Shown: one piece after another, positions 1 through 8,212 of the stretch
Layout: the number at the start of each line of letters is the position of its first letter
Position numbering within the stretch: position 1 is the first letter of the stretch
DNA from: Microbacterium kyungheense
Lineage (GTDB): Bacteria; Actinomycetota; Actinomycetes; Actinomycetales; Microbacteriaceae
NCBI RefSeq assembly: GCF_006783905.1
Contig: NZ_VFPE01000005.1
Location: 62,001 to 126,000, forward strand
Direction of reading: 5' to 3'
Length of the DNA stretch: 64,000 bases
Position numbers and translations under genes: made by a program
Notes under the pieces: generated by a model
Told to the model about the DNA's origin: nothing
Database searches by the model: none
Seen by the model: only the letters and a program-made list of their open reading frames with translations

Positions 1-423
1 TGGTCCACGGTGCTGGAGAACAGCGCGAGCAAGGCTGTCGCGCTGCCGCCCGGCGAAGAGATCCCTTATGCGGGTGCGACCGTCGGCCCGGCGTCGGCGG
101 AGTTCACCGAGCTGCCGGACGCCCCCGCGCATACGCGTGTCGTCACTGTCACGCTTCACATCGATCCGGGCGATCAGTCCTTCTCGTGCACAGTGCCGCA
201 GCTGCGCGAGGCCGACGGCCATCGTCGCCAATGGGACGCCCGCGATGATCTCGGCCGCGAATGGGACCCCGACATCCACACGTTCTGCGACAGCGAGGCT
301 GAGGGCCCCTACGACCTCACCCTGGACTACCTGGTGCCCGACGACGCCTCGGGTCCGTTCGTGGTCGAGCTGGAGTCCGTGGCGGGCAGGCCCGAGTTCG
401 TGAGCGCCGTCGTCGAGCCCTGA
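1..423 (+). CDS. Hypothetical protein, C-terminal part (5' end outside window)
   Basis: The reading frame is open from base 1 and stops at 421-423, so the gene very probably begins upstream; the GTG at 10 is just an internal valine. The visible 140 residues carry beta-strand-like alternation and two cysteines, in the FSCTVP and HTFCDS contexts, roughly 40 residues apart. This suggests an extracytoplasmic domain that could be held by a disulfide. I do not recognise a family. Its last 97 bp overlap the end of the convergent membrane-protein gene on the other strand, so the 3' part is overprinted by that gene's low-complexity tail. Confidence 0.7.
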   Translation, partial: WSTVLENSASKAVALPPGEEIPYAGATVGPASAEFTELPDAPAHTRVVTVTLHIDPGDQSFSCTVPQLREADGHRRQWDARDDLGREWDPDIHTFCDSEAEGPYDLTLDYLVPDDASGPFVVELESVAGRPEFVSAVVEP

Positions 424-1673
424 GCGGTGTCGAGAGCCTCAGGACGATCGGACGCCCCGGCCTGACGCCCCCGGAGTCGCCCGATGACGCCGTCGTAGCC
501 CCCTGCGACGAGAGCGATGCGGACGGGCTCGATCAGCACCGGCACGATGAGGAAGATCAGCTGGTCGTTGACGAACCAGAACTGTGAATCGTGCGGCCCG
601 AACGCCCGGGGAACCGCCCATTCGCACACTCCCTGCAGCCACAGCAGCAGCGTGTACGTCAGCACGAACCCGCCGATCAGCACCGGGCCCGCGCGCCACA
701 TCAGCACGAGGGCGTTGCCGATGGGCGTGAAGCGGCCCACCAGGTCGCTCCACAGGTCCTCGAGCCGCGCGCGGAGCCGGCCGGGCAGGTTCCGGTAGTG
801 GGTGCGGATACGACGGCCGACGTCACCGGCGATGCGCTCGGTCGACACCGCAGCCGGTGCGACCGCCTGGCCGTAGAGCACGCCTGCGATGGTCAGCCAG
901 GCCACCGGGAGCAGGATGATGCCGCCCACTTCGCCGAGCAGCCACTCCGTGGCGCTCCAGAGCCACGCGAACGGGAGGAAGACGGACTCGATGCCCGCCC
1001 GCAGATCGCCGAGCCACACCATGCCCTGCCGCGTCGCGACCCAGTTCGACACCGTCGCGACGATGTCGCCGATCACGACCGCGGCGAAGTACACCCAGAC
1101 CGCTTCAAGATAGGCGGCGAAGACTCCGAACCATCGGGGCAGTCGATCGCGGTAGCGCTGGAGGAGCCAGCGCAGCACGAACGCGGCGATCACGATCGCG
1201 ATCGTCAGCGGCGTGACCGTGACCATGCCGTTGAGCCCGTCGCCGACCGTCGCGTCGTCGAACAGTCGACCGGTCGTGAGCTCGAGCACCCGCGAGGAGT
1301 ACGCGACCGCATCCTCGCGCAGGTACCCCCAGGCCGCGTAGAAGGCGAAGAACGGGAGGATGCCGACCATCAGCGCGTCGACGAACTCACGCCGCCGCGC
1401 CGGGCCGTCGGCGGGCAGGGGGGCGATCGCCCGGAGCTGGCGCATGCCGTCTCGCAGCACGAGGAACATGGCCACGAGCGCGATGAGGCGCACGAGGATC
1501 GCGATGGGCAGGAGCAGTGACCCGGCGACGGCACTGTACGAGCCGATCCACCCCGCGAACTCGATGACGCCGTAGCGGGCGAGGATCGCGCCGAGGTACA
1601 GCGCGAGCAGCACCGGCCAGTGCCGCCACAGCAGGCGGCCGGCGGTGCGCAGCACGTCGAGCACGTCGGTCAC
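327..1673 (-). CDS. Multi-pass membrane protein of unknown function
   Basis: This 448-residue protein has about nine hydrophobic segments between residues 15 and 390, with short charged loops, and ends in a Ser/Thr/Gly-rich tail of about 45 residues. No transporter motif is visible, so no function is assigned. The GTG start at 1673 is supported by a TAGCGT box (minus strand, 1681-1686) seven bases upstream, which fits leaderless transcription. The low-complexity tail is encoded opposite the end of the preceding convergent gene (327-423). A shorter protein ending before the tail would still be a complete membrane domain, so the tail may be a late extension. Confidence 0.85.
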   Translation of the reverse strand: MTDVLDVLRTAGRLLWRHWPVLLALYLGAILARYGVIEFAGWIGSYSAVAGSLLLPIAILVRLIALVAMFLVLRDGMRQLRAIAPLPADGPARRREFVDALMVGILPFFAFYAAWGYLREDAVAYSSRVLELTTGRLFDDATVGDGLNGMVTVTPLTIAIVIAAFVLRWLLQRYRDRLPRWFGVFAAYLEAVWVYFAAVVIGDIVATVSNWVATRQGMVWLGDLRAGIESVFLPFAWLWSATEWLLGEVGGIILLPVAWLTIAGVLYGQAVAPAAVSTERIAGDVGRRIRTHYRNLPGRLRARLEDLWSDLVGRFTPIGNALVLMWRAGPVLIGGFVLTYTLLLWLQGVCEWAVPRAFGPHDSQFWFVNDQLIFLIVPVLIEPVRIALVAGGYDGVIGRLRGRQAGASDRPEALDTAQGSTTALTNSGLPATDSSSTTNGPEASSGTR

Positions 1674-1774
1674 CCGCTTTACGCTAGCGGGCGCCGCGGC
1701 TCCTCACGCGCGCGGTCGGGGCACCGCCGAAGCGGTCGCGCCGCGGGGCCCCCGGCCGCGGCGCGACCGCCACA

Positions 1775-2422
1775 TCAGGCGCGATCGGTGCGCGTCGGCG
1801 GGACTGCGCGCCCGTCCGTCTCGTCGGTGACCGCCGTGTCGCGCGTGCGCGCGTCGGCGACGTCCGCGTCCCGCACGTCCCGCGTGTCACGACCGTCGAC
1901 GGTCTGCGCGGGCGCGGCCGCCGCGTCCCGCGTGATGCCCGCATCTCGCATGGCTGCCGCGTCCCGGGTGACCGCCGCGTCGCGATCGGTCGTCGCGCCC
2001 GTCGCGGTCGTTCCCCGAGTGGAGTCGGCCGCATCCGCGTCGACGTACGGGTCGACCTTGTCGGCCTTGCGCAGCGTCTCGGCCTGCTGTGCGCGCAGGT
2101 CAGCGGCCTCGTCGCGGTGCTCGTCGATGGTCCCGGCGCGGCGTTCGGCGTCGATCGAAGCCTCTGCTGCGCGCGCCTTCGCAGCCTCGGCCGCCGCCGA
2201 GGCGGCCGCCGCGTCGGCCCGGGCGCGGGCTGCTTCGGCTTCGTGTTCACGGGCGGCGAGTTCGGTCTCGCGTGCGTCGGCGCGCATGCGCTCTGCACGC
2301 TCATGCTGATGCTCGAGTCTCCGCGTCCGGCGGCCTCGGGCCGTCAGCAGCAGCGCGATGACGACGATCACGAGCACGATCGCGATGACGACGATGATCC
2401 AGATGAGAGTCGTCGTGTCCAC
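1775..2422 (-). CDS. Single-span membrane protein with Ala/Arg/Glu-rich coiled-coil tail
   Basis: The protein is 215 residues. An N-terminal hydrophobic helix (residues about 5-28) is followed by a basic cluster and a long Ala/Arg/Glu/Asp segment with heptad character, then a tail with many short TRDAA/TRDT-like repeats. It is likely an inner-membrane protein with a cytoplasmic coiled coil; the role is unknown. The open frame continues upstream to 2752, but a strong GGAGGAG ribosome site directly precedes the GTG at 2422, and the upstream part reads as low-quality sequence overlapping the divergent phytochrome gene. I therefore start at 2422. Confidence 0.75.
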   Translation of the reverse strand: MDTTTLIWIIVVIAIVLVIVVIALLLTARGRRTRRLEHQHERAERMRADARETELAAREHEAEAARARADAAAASAAAEAAKARAAEASIDAERRAGTIDEHRDEAADLRAQQAETLRKADKVDPYVDADAADSTRGTTATGATTDRDAAVTRDAAAMRDAGITRDAAAAPAQTVDGRDTRDVRDADVADARTRDTAVTDETDGRAVPPTRTDRA

Positions 2423-2584
2423 GGCTCCTCCTCCCTCGGCGCCGGCGGGAATGCCGGCGCCACCCAGATCAGCGAATCGCCCTTCGCGTCTGCCGTACAA
2501 CCCATTGCGCGCCGCTCGCCGTTGCGCTAACCGCGCCCTCGCTGCGCATATGCGCATCCGGATGGGATCAGGGCCGACCGCGCG

Positions 2585-2590
2585 TAGGAT
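2585..2590 (+). promoter_or_regulatory. Putative -10 box of the bacteriophytochrome gene
   Basis: TAGGAT matches the TAnnnT type seen before many starts here. It lies about 50 bp before the TTG start at 2643. It also contains the ATG at 2589, so that ATG could not be the start of a transcript made from this box. Confidence 0.35.
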
Positions 2591-2642
2591 GATCAGACTC
2601 GCCGGCGCAGTATCCAGCCGCCCGCTTTCAGAAGGGCATGGG

Positions 2643-4595
2643 TTGACCGATCTCCCCTCTCTCGCCTTCGGTGGTGACGCCTCCCGCGACGCCGACGAAC
2701 TACTGAGGCTGCAGGAATGCTCCGCGGAGCCGATCCGCACGATCGGCCGCATCCAGTCGCACGGTGCGCTGTTCGGCGTCGACGTCGAGACGGGCCTGGT
2801 CGTGGTCGCGAGCGAGAACGTCGAGCACTGGCTCGGACGCGATCTGCACGAAGCGGGCAGCGAGACGCTGCTGTGGGCGCTGCGTCACGGCGTGGCGGTC
2901 GACCCCGTGCGCGCCGAGTTCGAGGGCGCCGCCTACGACGTGATCCCGCATCCGGACACCACACCGAGGCTGCTGGAGCTCGAACCGGTCGTCCCGGGTC
3001 TGGACTATGTGCGCACTGGTGTCGTCGGCGCCATCCAGCGGCTTGCCGGGGTGTCGGATCCCGATGAGCTGCGCCGCCAGGCTGCCCGCGAGATCAAGGC
3101 CATCACCGGGTACGACCGGGTCATGTGCTACCACTTCCACGACGACGGTCACGGGCAGGTCGTGGCCGACGAACGTGAGCCCGAGATGGAGTCGTACTAC
3201 GGGCTCCACTTCCCGGCATCCGACATCCCCGTGCAGGCGCGGGCACTCTATATCGAGAAGCGGTCGCGGGTGATCGCCGACACCGAGGACCCGGGCCTGC
3301 CGCTGCACACGCTTCTGCCCGACGAGGCGCCCATCGACCTCGGCCCGGCCGAGCTGCGCGCGTCATCGCCCCACCACCTCCAGTTCATGCGGAACATGGG
3401 CCAGGTCTCGACGGTGTCGTTCGGCATCGTGATCGGCGACCACCTCGTCGGCATGTTCACGTGTGCGCACCGCACGCCGCGACGCATCCCGGTACTCCTG
3501 CGCCGGGCCCTGGAGGTGCTCGCCACCCACGTCGCCACACAGCTGACGTCGGCCGAGCAGATCCGGCGCCTGAGCCGCCAGCTCGAGGTGCGCGAGCGGC
3601 GGACCGCACTGACCGCGCCGATCTACGGACGAACGGACGTGGGCTCGGTGCTCATGAGCGGGGAACGCACCGTGCTCGACATCGTGCCGGCCGACGGCGC
3701 ACTCCTGCGGCTCGATGGGACCGTGACGACCGTCGGCGTCGTCCCTCCGCCTGGGCGACTGTTCGCGGTGGTGGACGAGCTCGGATCCGGGCGCTTCCTG
3801 TGGGAGGCGCTGCCTTTGGAGCGCCCCGAGCTCGCAGTCGAGATCCCCGGTGTCACGGGTCTGCTCGTGGTACCGCTCGGCGCCGACGGCGATGTGCTCG
3901 TGTTCGTGCGCGGCGAGGTCGCCCGCACCGTCGACTGGCTCGGCGAGCAGCGGCCTGAGAACCGCGACAGCCCCCTGTCGCCCCGCAGATCGTTCTCGGC
4001 CTGGAGCCAGAGCGTCACCGGACGCAGCCTCCCCTGGGGCGAGCACGCGCAGGACGCGTACGACCTCGGCGAGGACATCCGGGCGGCGATGATCGCGCGA
4101 GCGCAGGCCGAGCTGGCAGAGCTCGCTCTCCGCGACGCGCTGACCGGCCTGCACAACCGACGCTTCCTGCATGATCGGCTCGAGGACCTGCTCGACGCTT
4201 CCGACAAGGCCGTCGCCGTGGTGTTCCTCGACCTCGACGACTTCAAGCTCGTCAACGACACCTATGGCCACGAGGTCGGCGACGCCGTGCTGGCGGCGAT
4301 CGGCCGGCGGCTGAGCGGGGTCGCCCGCGCATCGGACGTGGTCGTGCGGCTGGGCGGCGACGAGTTCATCATCGTCTGCGTGGACGCGGGGCCGGCCGAG
4401 GCGGCCGCCGTGGCCGGCCGGGCGCTGGCGTCGATCACCGAGCCGATCGTGGTCCGCGACACCGAGATCCGCGTGAAGGCGTCGGCGGGTGTGGTCACAG
4501 CCGAACGCGGCAACGCGCCCGGTGACCTGCTGGATGCCGCGGACGCCGCCATGTACCGCGCGAAGCGCGGCGGCGGCGGACGGGTCTCAGCGTGA
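2643..4595 (+). CDS. Bacteriophytochrome-diguanylate cyclase (PAS-GAF-PHY-GGDEF)
   Basis: This red/far-red photosensor of 650 residues should synthesise cyclic-di-GMP. Cys26 sits in an ECSAEPIRTIGRIQSHG context, the usual biliverdin-attachment position of bacteriophytochromes. The GAF domain has the PASDIP signature (residues about 190-196) and an SPHHLQFMRNMG segment (about 243-254). The PHY domain carries the PRRSF tongue motif (about 446). The C-terminal cyclase has an intact GGDEF at 571-575 and an RASD inhibitory site five residues before it, so feedback inhibition by the product is expected. The TTG at 2643 is chosen because AGAAGGG precedes it at good spacing; an in-frame ATG at 2589 is the alternative. 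No heme oxygenase gene is in view. An EAL phosphodiesterase gene lies 0.6 kb downstream. Confidence 0.93.
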   Translation: MTDLPSLAFGGDASRDADELLRLQECSAEPIRTIGRIQSHGALFGVDVETGLVVVASENVEHWLGRDLHEAGSETLLWALRHGVAVDPVRAEFEGAAYDVIPHPDTTPRLLELEPVVPGLDYVRTGVVGAIQRLAGVSDPDELRRQAAREIKAITGYDRVMCYHFHDDGHGQVVADEREPEMESYYGLHFPASDIPVQARALYIEKRSRVIADTEDPGLPLHTLLPDEAPIDLGPAELRASSPHHLQFMRNMGQVSTVSFGIVIGDHLVGMFTCAHRTPRRIPVLLRRALEVLATHVATQLTSAEQIRRLSRQLEVRERRTALTAPIYGRTDVGSVLMSGERTVLDIVPADGALLRLDGTVTTVGVVPPPGRLFAVVDELGSGRFLWEALPLERPELAVEIPGVTGLLVVPLGADGDVLVFVRGEVARTVDWLGEQRPENRDSPLSPRRSFSAWSQSVTGRSLPWGEHAQDAYDLGEDIRAAMIARAQAELAELALRDALTGLHNRRFLHDRLEDLLDASDKAVAVVFLDLDDFKLVNDTYGHEVGDAVLAAIGRRLSGVARASDVVVRLGGDEFIIVCVDAGPAEAAAVAGRALASITEPIVVRDTEIRVKASAGVVTAERGNAPGDLLDAADAAMYRAKRGGGGRVSA

Positions 4596-4889
4596 GGGAA
4601 GCTCCGGCTCGGGCACGATGCGCAGCCCACCGGAGGAGTTCGCCGTGTCGACGAGCTCGTGCAGCCACAGCCGATTGATCTCGGGCATCGGCCCCTCGTA
4701 CTCGAATCGCAGCTGGGTCACCGGAGAGATCCAGATCGACTGTCGCAGCGAGGTCTTCTCGTCGACGATCGCGAACGACAGGTTCTCGCGGCGGCGCAGC
4801 TTGGCCAGGATCACGAGCTCGAGGTGCGCCAGCACGCGGTCGTCGATCGTGAAGGACGCCGCTGGGGAGCCGTAGTGAAGTATGCCCAC
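4587..4889 (-). CDS. Small hypothetical protein, paralogue of 6145-6468
   Basis: This 100-residue protein belongs to a small family common in Microbacteriaceae (I believe DUF7882). Shared features with the 6145-6468 protein are G-x-L-x-Y-x-S/G near the start, a DDR-I/V-LAHL motif, a KLRR stretch and the ending L-x-I/L-VPEP. It is probably a small cytoplasmic protein; the function is unknown. The GTG start at 4889 is preceded by TAGGAT (minus strand, 4896-4901) with a six-base gap, so the mRNA is likely leaderless. Its end overlaps the phytochrome gene by 9 bp, tail to tail. Confidence 0.8.
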   Translation of the reverse strand: MGILHYGSPAASFTIDDRVLAHLELVILAKLRRRENLSFAIVDEKTSLRQSIWISPVTQLRFEYEGPMPEINRLWLHELVDTANSSGGLRIVPEPELPSR

Positions 4890-4932
4890 ACCCCGATCCT
4901 ATGCGTGTCGGCCGCGCGCTAACCTGGAGGGC

Positions 4933-5190
4933 ATGGCGATCGTGAACCGGCTCACCGTTGATGGACGTGACTACTTCCTCCCCGACCCGGTCACCGACCT
5001 CAAGGGCAAGATCCTCGAAGCGGTCAAAGCCGGGGGCGGGTACGTCACCGTCCCGCCGCTGCGCGGCGGTCCCGGCGTCGACATCCTCTTCTCCCCCGGG
5101 ATGCCGGTGACCTGGTCTCAGTTCGAGGTCGGCGACTCGGGCGCACAGGTCGAGGACCTCGGCGACGACACGGTCGACTACGACCTCTGA
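4933..5190 (+). CDS. Small conserved hypothetical protein
   Basis: The product is 85 residues, soluble and acidic at the C-terminus (QVEDLGDDTVDYDL). It contains a LTVDGRDYFLPDPVTDLK segment and a PPLRGGPG turn. I do not recognise a domain. The ATG at 4933 has both a TAACCT box seven bases upstream and a GGAGGG ribosome site, so either leadered or leaderless translation is possible. It is divergent from the 4587-4889 gene across a 43 bp gap and convergent with the EAL gene. It shares the cyclic-di-GMP neighbourhood, but nothing in it binds nucleotides recognisably. Confidence 0.75.
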   Translation: MAIVNRLTVDGRDYFLPDPVTDLKGKILEAVKAGGGYVTVPPLRGGPGVDILFSPGMPVTWSQFEVGDSGAQVEDLGDDTVDYDL

Positions 5191-5214
5191 GCGCTCAGCC
5201 GCGCTGACGCGGCG

Positions 5215-6018
5215 TCAGACGGCTGCGGGGCCGACACCCCGAAGGACGCCGCTCATCGCATCCGCACTCAACGGCATCCCCCACAGGTAGCCCTGCCCTC
5301 TGTCGCAGCCGCGTGCCACCGCCCGGGCCAGATCGGCGAGCGTCTCGATGCCCTCGGCCACCACGCGCCACCCATGGCCGGCGCTGGTCTCGACCACGGT
5401 GGCGATGGCGTCGTCGGCTGCGGCATCCACTCGCTGCGTGAGCGAACGGTCGAGCTTGACCTCGTCGATGGGCAGCGATTCGAGCATCGCCACCGTCGTG
5501 TCGCTCGCCGCGAAATCGTCCACCGAGATGGTGACCCCCGCCTGGTGCAGCGACTCGATGGCCGACAGCATCGGCGCGCGCAGCTGCGGCAGCGGCGCCT
5601 CGGTGATCTCGACGGTCAGCGCCGCAGGGTCGAGGTCCAGCTCGTCCAGGCGGATCATGACCGCGTCGGCGTACCGTGACGAGAAGTGCGCGGGCGAGAC
5701 GTTGACGGCGAACCCGACGTCGTGCCCTCCGTCACGCCATTCGCTGATCTGCTCTGCGGCCCGCGAGAACACGTACCCGTCGACCTCGTCGAGGAACCCA
5801 CCGCGTTCGGCGAGCGGGATGAAGACCTCGGGCGAGATGGGCCCCTGCTCCGGGTGATGCCAGCGGCACAGCGCTTCGACCGAGGCGGGGACGGCCGCGA
5901 GAGTGTCCCCGCTCTCGGCCGTCGCACCGAGATCGTACTGACCCTGGTAGGCGACCGAGAGCTCACCGCCGGCCACCGCCGTTCGCAGGTCGGTGGTGAG
6001 CCGGAGGGAACTGAGCAT
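5215..6018 (-). CDS. EAL-domain cyclic-di-GMP phosphodiesterase
   Basis: This stand-alone EAL domain of 267 residues should hydrolyse cyclic-di-GMP. The EAL motif is intact (SVEALCRW, Glu at about residue 48), as are NVSP, the metal-ligand glutamate in TVEITE, the DD pair in VDDFAAS, the lysine in EVKLDRS and the glutamate in VVAEGIET. Loop 6 after DDF differs from the usual DDFGTGYSSL, so activity may be altered. No sensor domain is attached. A GTG at 6057 would add 13 residues; neither start has a good ribosome site and I prefer the ATG. The phytochrome-cyclase gene upstream makes the opposite reaction, so the two may form a light-linked cyclic-di-GMP module. Confidence 0.88.
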   Translation of the reverse strand: MLSSLRLTTDLRTAVAGGELSVAYQGQYDLGATAESGDTLAAVPASVEALCRWHHPEQGPISPEVFIPLAERGGFLDEVDGYVFSRAAEQISEWRDGGHDVGFAVNVSPAHFSSRYADAVMIRLDELDLDPAALTVEITEAPLPQLRAPMLSAIESLHQAGVTISVDDFAASDTTVAMLESLPIDEVKLDRSLTQRVDAAADDAIATVVETSAGHGWRVVAEGIETLADLARAVARGCDRGQGYLWGMPLSADAMSGVLRGVGPAAV

Positions 6019-6144
6019 GTGACCACACTCGGCGAGACGCCCACGACCGCGCAACACCAGACAGATCGGCTTCTGATCCGTATAATGCCCGCTCCGCGCC
6101 GCAACGTGGCACAGCGGACGGCGGGGAGGCTACTGTAGAGGGCG

Positions 6145-6468
6145 ATGGGCACGCTCACCTACGACTCCCGCATCACGGCATCCTTCGACGACCGGATCCT
6201 CGCTCACCTGCAGTCCGTCATCTGGTCGAAGCTGCGCCGTGGTGAATCGTTCCCGTTCACGTGGACCGACCCGATGCGCAGCGGCCTCGGCCGCGCCTCG
6301 ATCTGGCTGAGCCCCCACGTCTCGCTCTCGTTCGAGTACTTCGGCGGGCGCCAGCCGCGGCTGAACCCCGAGTGGATCGAGGCGCTCACCAAGGCGGCGA
6401 ACTCGCCCGCCGGTCTGACGCTGGTCCCTGAACCAGACGGACCCGCCGCACCCGCGGGCGCGCGATAA
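6145..6468 (+). CDS. Small hypothetical protein, paralogue of 4587-4889
   Basis: The protein is 107 residues and shows the same family pattern as the 4587-4889 product: MGTLTYDS start, DDRILAHLQ, KLRRGE, a central IWLSP strand and an LTLVPEP ending. A Pro/Ala-rich tail is extra. Function is unknown. The two paralogues lie in opposite orientation on either side of the 4933-6018 segment. TACTGT at 6131-6136 is eight bases before the ATG, and a consensus TATAAT lies at 6083-6088. Confidence 0.8.
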   Translation: MGTLTYDSRITASFDDRILAHLQSVIWSKLRRGESFPFTWTDPMRSGLGRASIWLSPHVSLSFEYFGGRQPRLNPEWIEALTKAANSPAGLTLVPEPDGPAAPAGAR

Positions 6469-6530
6469 CCCGCGGCAGCCGGCCTGTCAAGGCCCACCCG
6501 CCAGGCTGAGCGTCGACCTACCGTCGACGC

Positions 6531-6842
6531 ATGAGCCAGCACGCCCACGACAGCGAACCCGGCTGGACCGTCCGCTGGACGAGTCCTGAGCGCGGCGAGT
6601 GGACCGCCGACCTGCACGGCATGGTCGTCGGCGAGGTCCATCGTGACGCAGACCGCTACATCGCCACGCGCGGCGCCAGGACGCTCGGCCGCTACCGCTC
6701 CCTCGACGCCGCGCTCGAGGCCGTGGACCACCGAAGCCTCACCGCTCCCGAGCCCAACCGGCTCTGGACGCTCCTGCTGACCACGATCAACGTCGGCATC
6801 GTCGCGGCGATCGCGCTCGTGGCGACGATGATCCTCCGCTGA
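6531..6842 (+). CDS. Small protein with C-terminal membrane anchor
   Basis: The 103-residue product has a soluble N-terminal part (about residues 10-70, with a WTVRWTSPERGEW strand-rich pattern) and one hydrophobic helix at about 78-101, ending in Arg. It is likely tail-anchored in the membrane. I do not recognise the domain. TACCGT at 6519-6524 lies six bases before the ATG, which fits leaderless transcription. Confidence 0.75.
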   Translation: MSQHAHDSEPGWTVRWTSPERGEWTADLHGMVVGEVHRDADRYIATRGARTLGRYRSLDAALEAVDHRSLTAPEPNRLWTLLLTTINVGIVAAIALVATMILR

Positions 6843-6852
6843 GCCAGGCCCC

Positions 6853-6875
6853 GAGCACTCGGTCCCGGAGTGCTC
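6853..6875. terminator. Bidirectional hairpin between convergent genes
   Basis: Perfect 8-bp arms (GAGCACTC / GAGTGCTC) flank a 7-base loop. The hairpin lies where the 6531-6842 gene and the 6874-7434 gene converge and includes the last bases of the latter. No U-tract follows. Confidence 0.5.
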
Positions 6876-7434
6876 AGTCCCAGAGGCTGGGCGCAGCAGC
6901 CCGCGTGGACGGCAGCGCTGCGCCGTCGGCCCAATCCGACACCCAGCCCGGCAGCGGAGGCAGGTCGTCGGGCCGGCCGAGGGCCGCGAACAGCTCGTCG
7001 GTGTTCACGACTCCGCCGGTCTTGCGCAGGAACCGGGCGCGCACGATCATCTCGGCGTACACCTCGCCGCCGACCACTGCACGGTGGATCTGGTAGACGG
7101 CCTTGTCGTCGTGCCCGTAGAGGCGCGACTCGACCGTGAACCGCTGCCACAGCTGCAGCGACTTGCGGAACGTCACGGTCTCGCTGGCCACGACGGCGTA
7201 CCAGTCGCGCTCGTTCATGGCGTCCCACAGCCCGGTGCGGATCAGCAGGTCGAACCGGCCCAGATCGAACAGCGACGCATAGCGCCCGTTGTTCATGTGC
7301 ATCAGGAGGTCGATGTCGGTCGGGAGCGTCGTCAGCCGGACGCGTCCGACGGACCGCGGAGGGATCGGGCCGTTGCGGCGCAGCATCGCCTTCGCACGCA
7401 TGATCGTCAGCAGGGTCCGCCACCACACATTCAC
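6874..7434 (-). CDS. Hotdog-fold acyl-CoA thioesterase-like protein
   Basis: The product is 186 residues. The segment LMHMNNGRYASLFDLGRFDLLIR (residues about 44-66) is the typical central-helix region of 4HBT-type thioesterases of the THEM6/FcbC kind, with the MNNGRY turn in place of an active Asp. Such proteins hydrolyse acyl-CoA thioesters, but the substrate cannot be read here. The GTG start at 7434 follows a TACGAT box by eight bases, again leaderless-like. It is divergent from the acetyltransferase gene. Confidence 0.82.
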   Translation of the reverse strand: MNVWWRTLLTIMRAKAMLRRNGPIPPRSVGRVRLTTLPTDIDLLMHMNNGRYASLFDLGRFDLLIRTGLWDAMNERDWYAVVASETVTFRKSLQLWQRFTVESRLYGHDDKAVYQIHRAVVGGEVYAEMIVRARFLRKTGGVVNTDELFAALGRPDDLPPLPGWVSDWADGAALPSTRAAAPSLWD

Positions 7435-7496
7435 GAGGTGCGATCGTAGCGATCCTCGACCTCAATGCCGATTCGCTTGACGATTCCCACAATGAC

Positions 7497-7521
7497 CGGA
7501 TGCCGCGACCGGCGGCATCCG
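7497..7521. repeat. GGATGCC-type palindrome in a divergent promoter region
   Basis: The arms CGGATGCCG and CGGCATCCG are separated by 7 bases. The same heptamer forms terminator stems elsewhere in the window, but here it lies between two divergent genes, where a terminator is not expected. Confidence 0.45.
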
Positions 7522-7592
7522 ATCGTCACGCGCCGTTCATCAGGCGTTCGCGCGATTTCACGTCTCGCGGCGAGCCGCGTAGAGTCTCGCCC

Positions 7593-8099
7593 ATGGAAGC
7601 CGAAACCCAGACCGACATCGTCGTCCGTCCGGTGCGCGACGTCGACGCCGAGGCCCTCGGGCGCGTCCACGCGACGTGCTGGCACGAGACTTACGACCAC
7701 CTGATCAGCAAGGCCGCCCTCGAAGCGGTCTCGCCCAAGCGCCTCGCCGAGCTGTGGACCCACTGGGCCGTGCAGGGTCCCGAGTTCAAGATGTTCGCTG
7801 CTCTCGTCGACGGCGAGATCGTCGGGTTCGCGGGGTCCGGCCCGGCGCGCGACAAGGACGCTCCGCGGTTCCGCGAGCTCTACTTCATCTACCTGCTCGA
7901 CGCGTACCACGGCACCGGCATCGGCCAGAAGCTCTTCGACGCGGTCGTCGAGCCCGCCGAGGGCCTGTACCTGTGGGTCGCGGACGACAACCCCCGCGCG
8001 CACCGCTTCTACGTGCGCAACGGCTTCACACTGGACGGCGCCTCGCACACGGAGCCCTTCCTCGGCGAGACGCTCACCGAGGTCCGGTTCACGCGCTGA
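7593..8099 (+). CDS. GNAT family N-acetyltransferase
   Basis: A 168-residue single-domain GNAT protein that should transfer an acetyl group from acetyl-CoA to an unknown amine. Motif A is degenerate but recognisable: [18 protein letters not shown] (about residues 98-115) replaces the usual Q/RxxGxG/A with YHGTGIG. Motif B is [13 protein letters not shown], ending with the typical RFY-x-x-GF. The open frame extends upstream, but TAGAGT seven bases before the ATG at 7593 marks a leaderless start. A hairpin follows the stop. Confidence 0.9.
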   Translation: MEAETQTDIVVRPVRDVDAEALGRVHATCWHETYDHLISKAALEAVSPKRLAELWTHWAVQGPEFKMFAALVDGEIVGFAGSGPARDKDAPRFRELYFIYLLDAYHGTGIGQKLFDAVVEPAEGLYLWVADDNPRAHRFYVRNGFTLDGASHTEPFLGETLTEVRFTR

Positions 8100-8110
8100 A
8101 CGTTCTCTCA

Positions 8111-8148
8111 CGAGGGGGCGTGTCCGGTTCGCCGGGCGCGCCCCCTCG
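8111..8148 (+). terminator. Hairpin after the acetyltransferase gene
   Basis: 10-bp perfect arms (CGAGGGGGCG / CGCCCCCTCG) with an inner CCGG/CCGG pair lie 11 bp after the stop of 7593-8099. There is no clear U-tract. Confidence 0.6.
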
Positions 8149-8212
8149 GCGTTTCGCGGATGGATGCCGCACCCCGGCCGCAGCCGGGCTCAGGTTCCGC
8201 GAGACTGGTCGC

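Noticed and set aside
2423..2752. N-terminal extension of the 1775-2422 gene
   Set aside because: The strong ribosome site is at 2422, and the extension overlaps the phytochrome promoter and 5' end.
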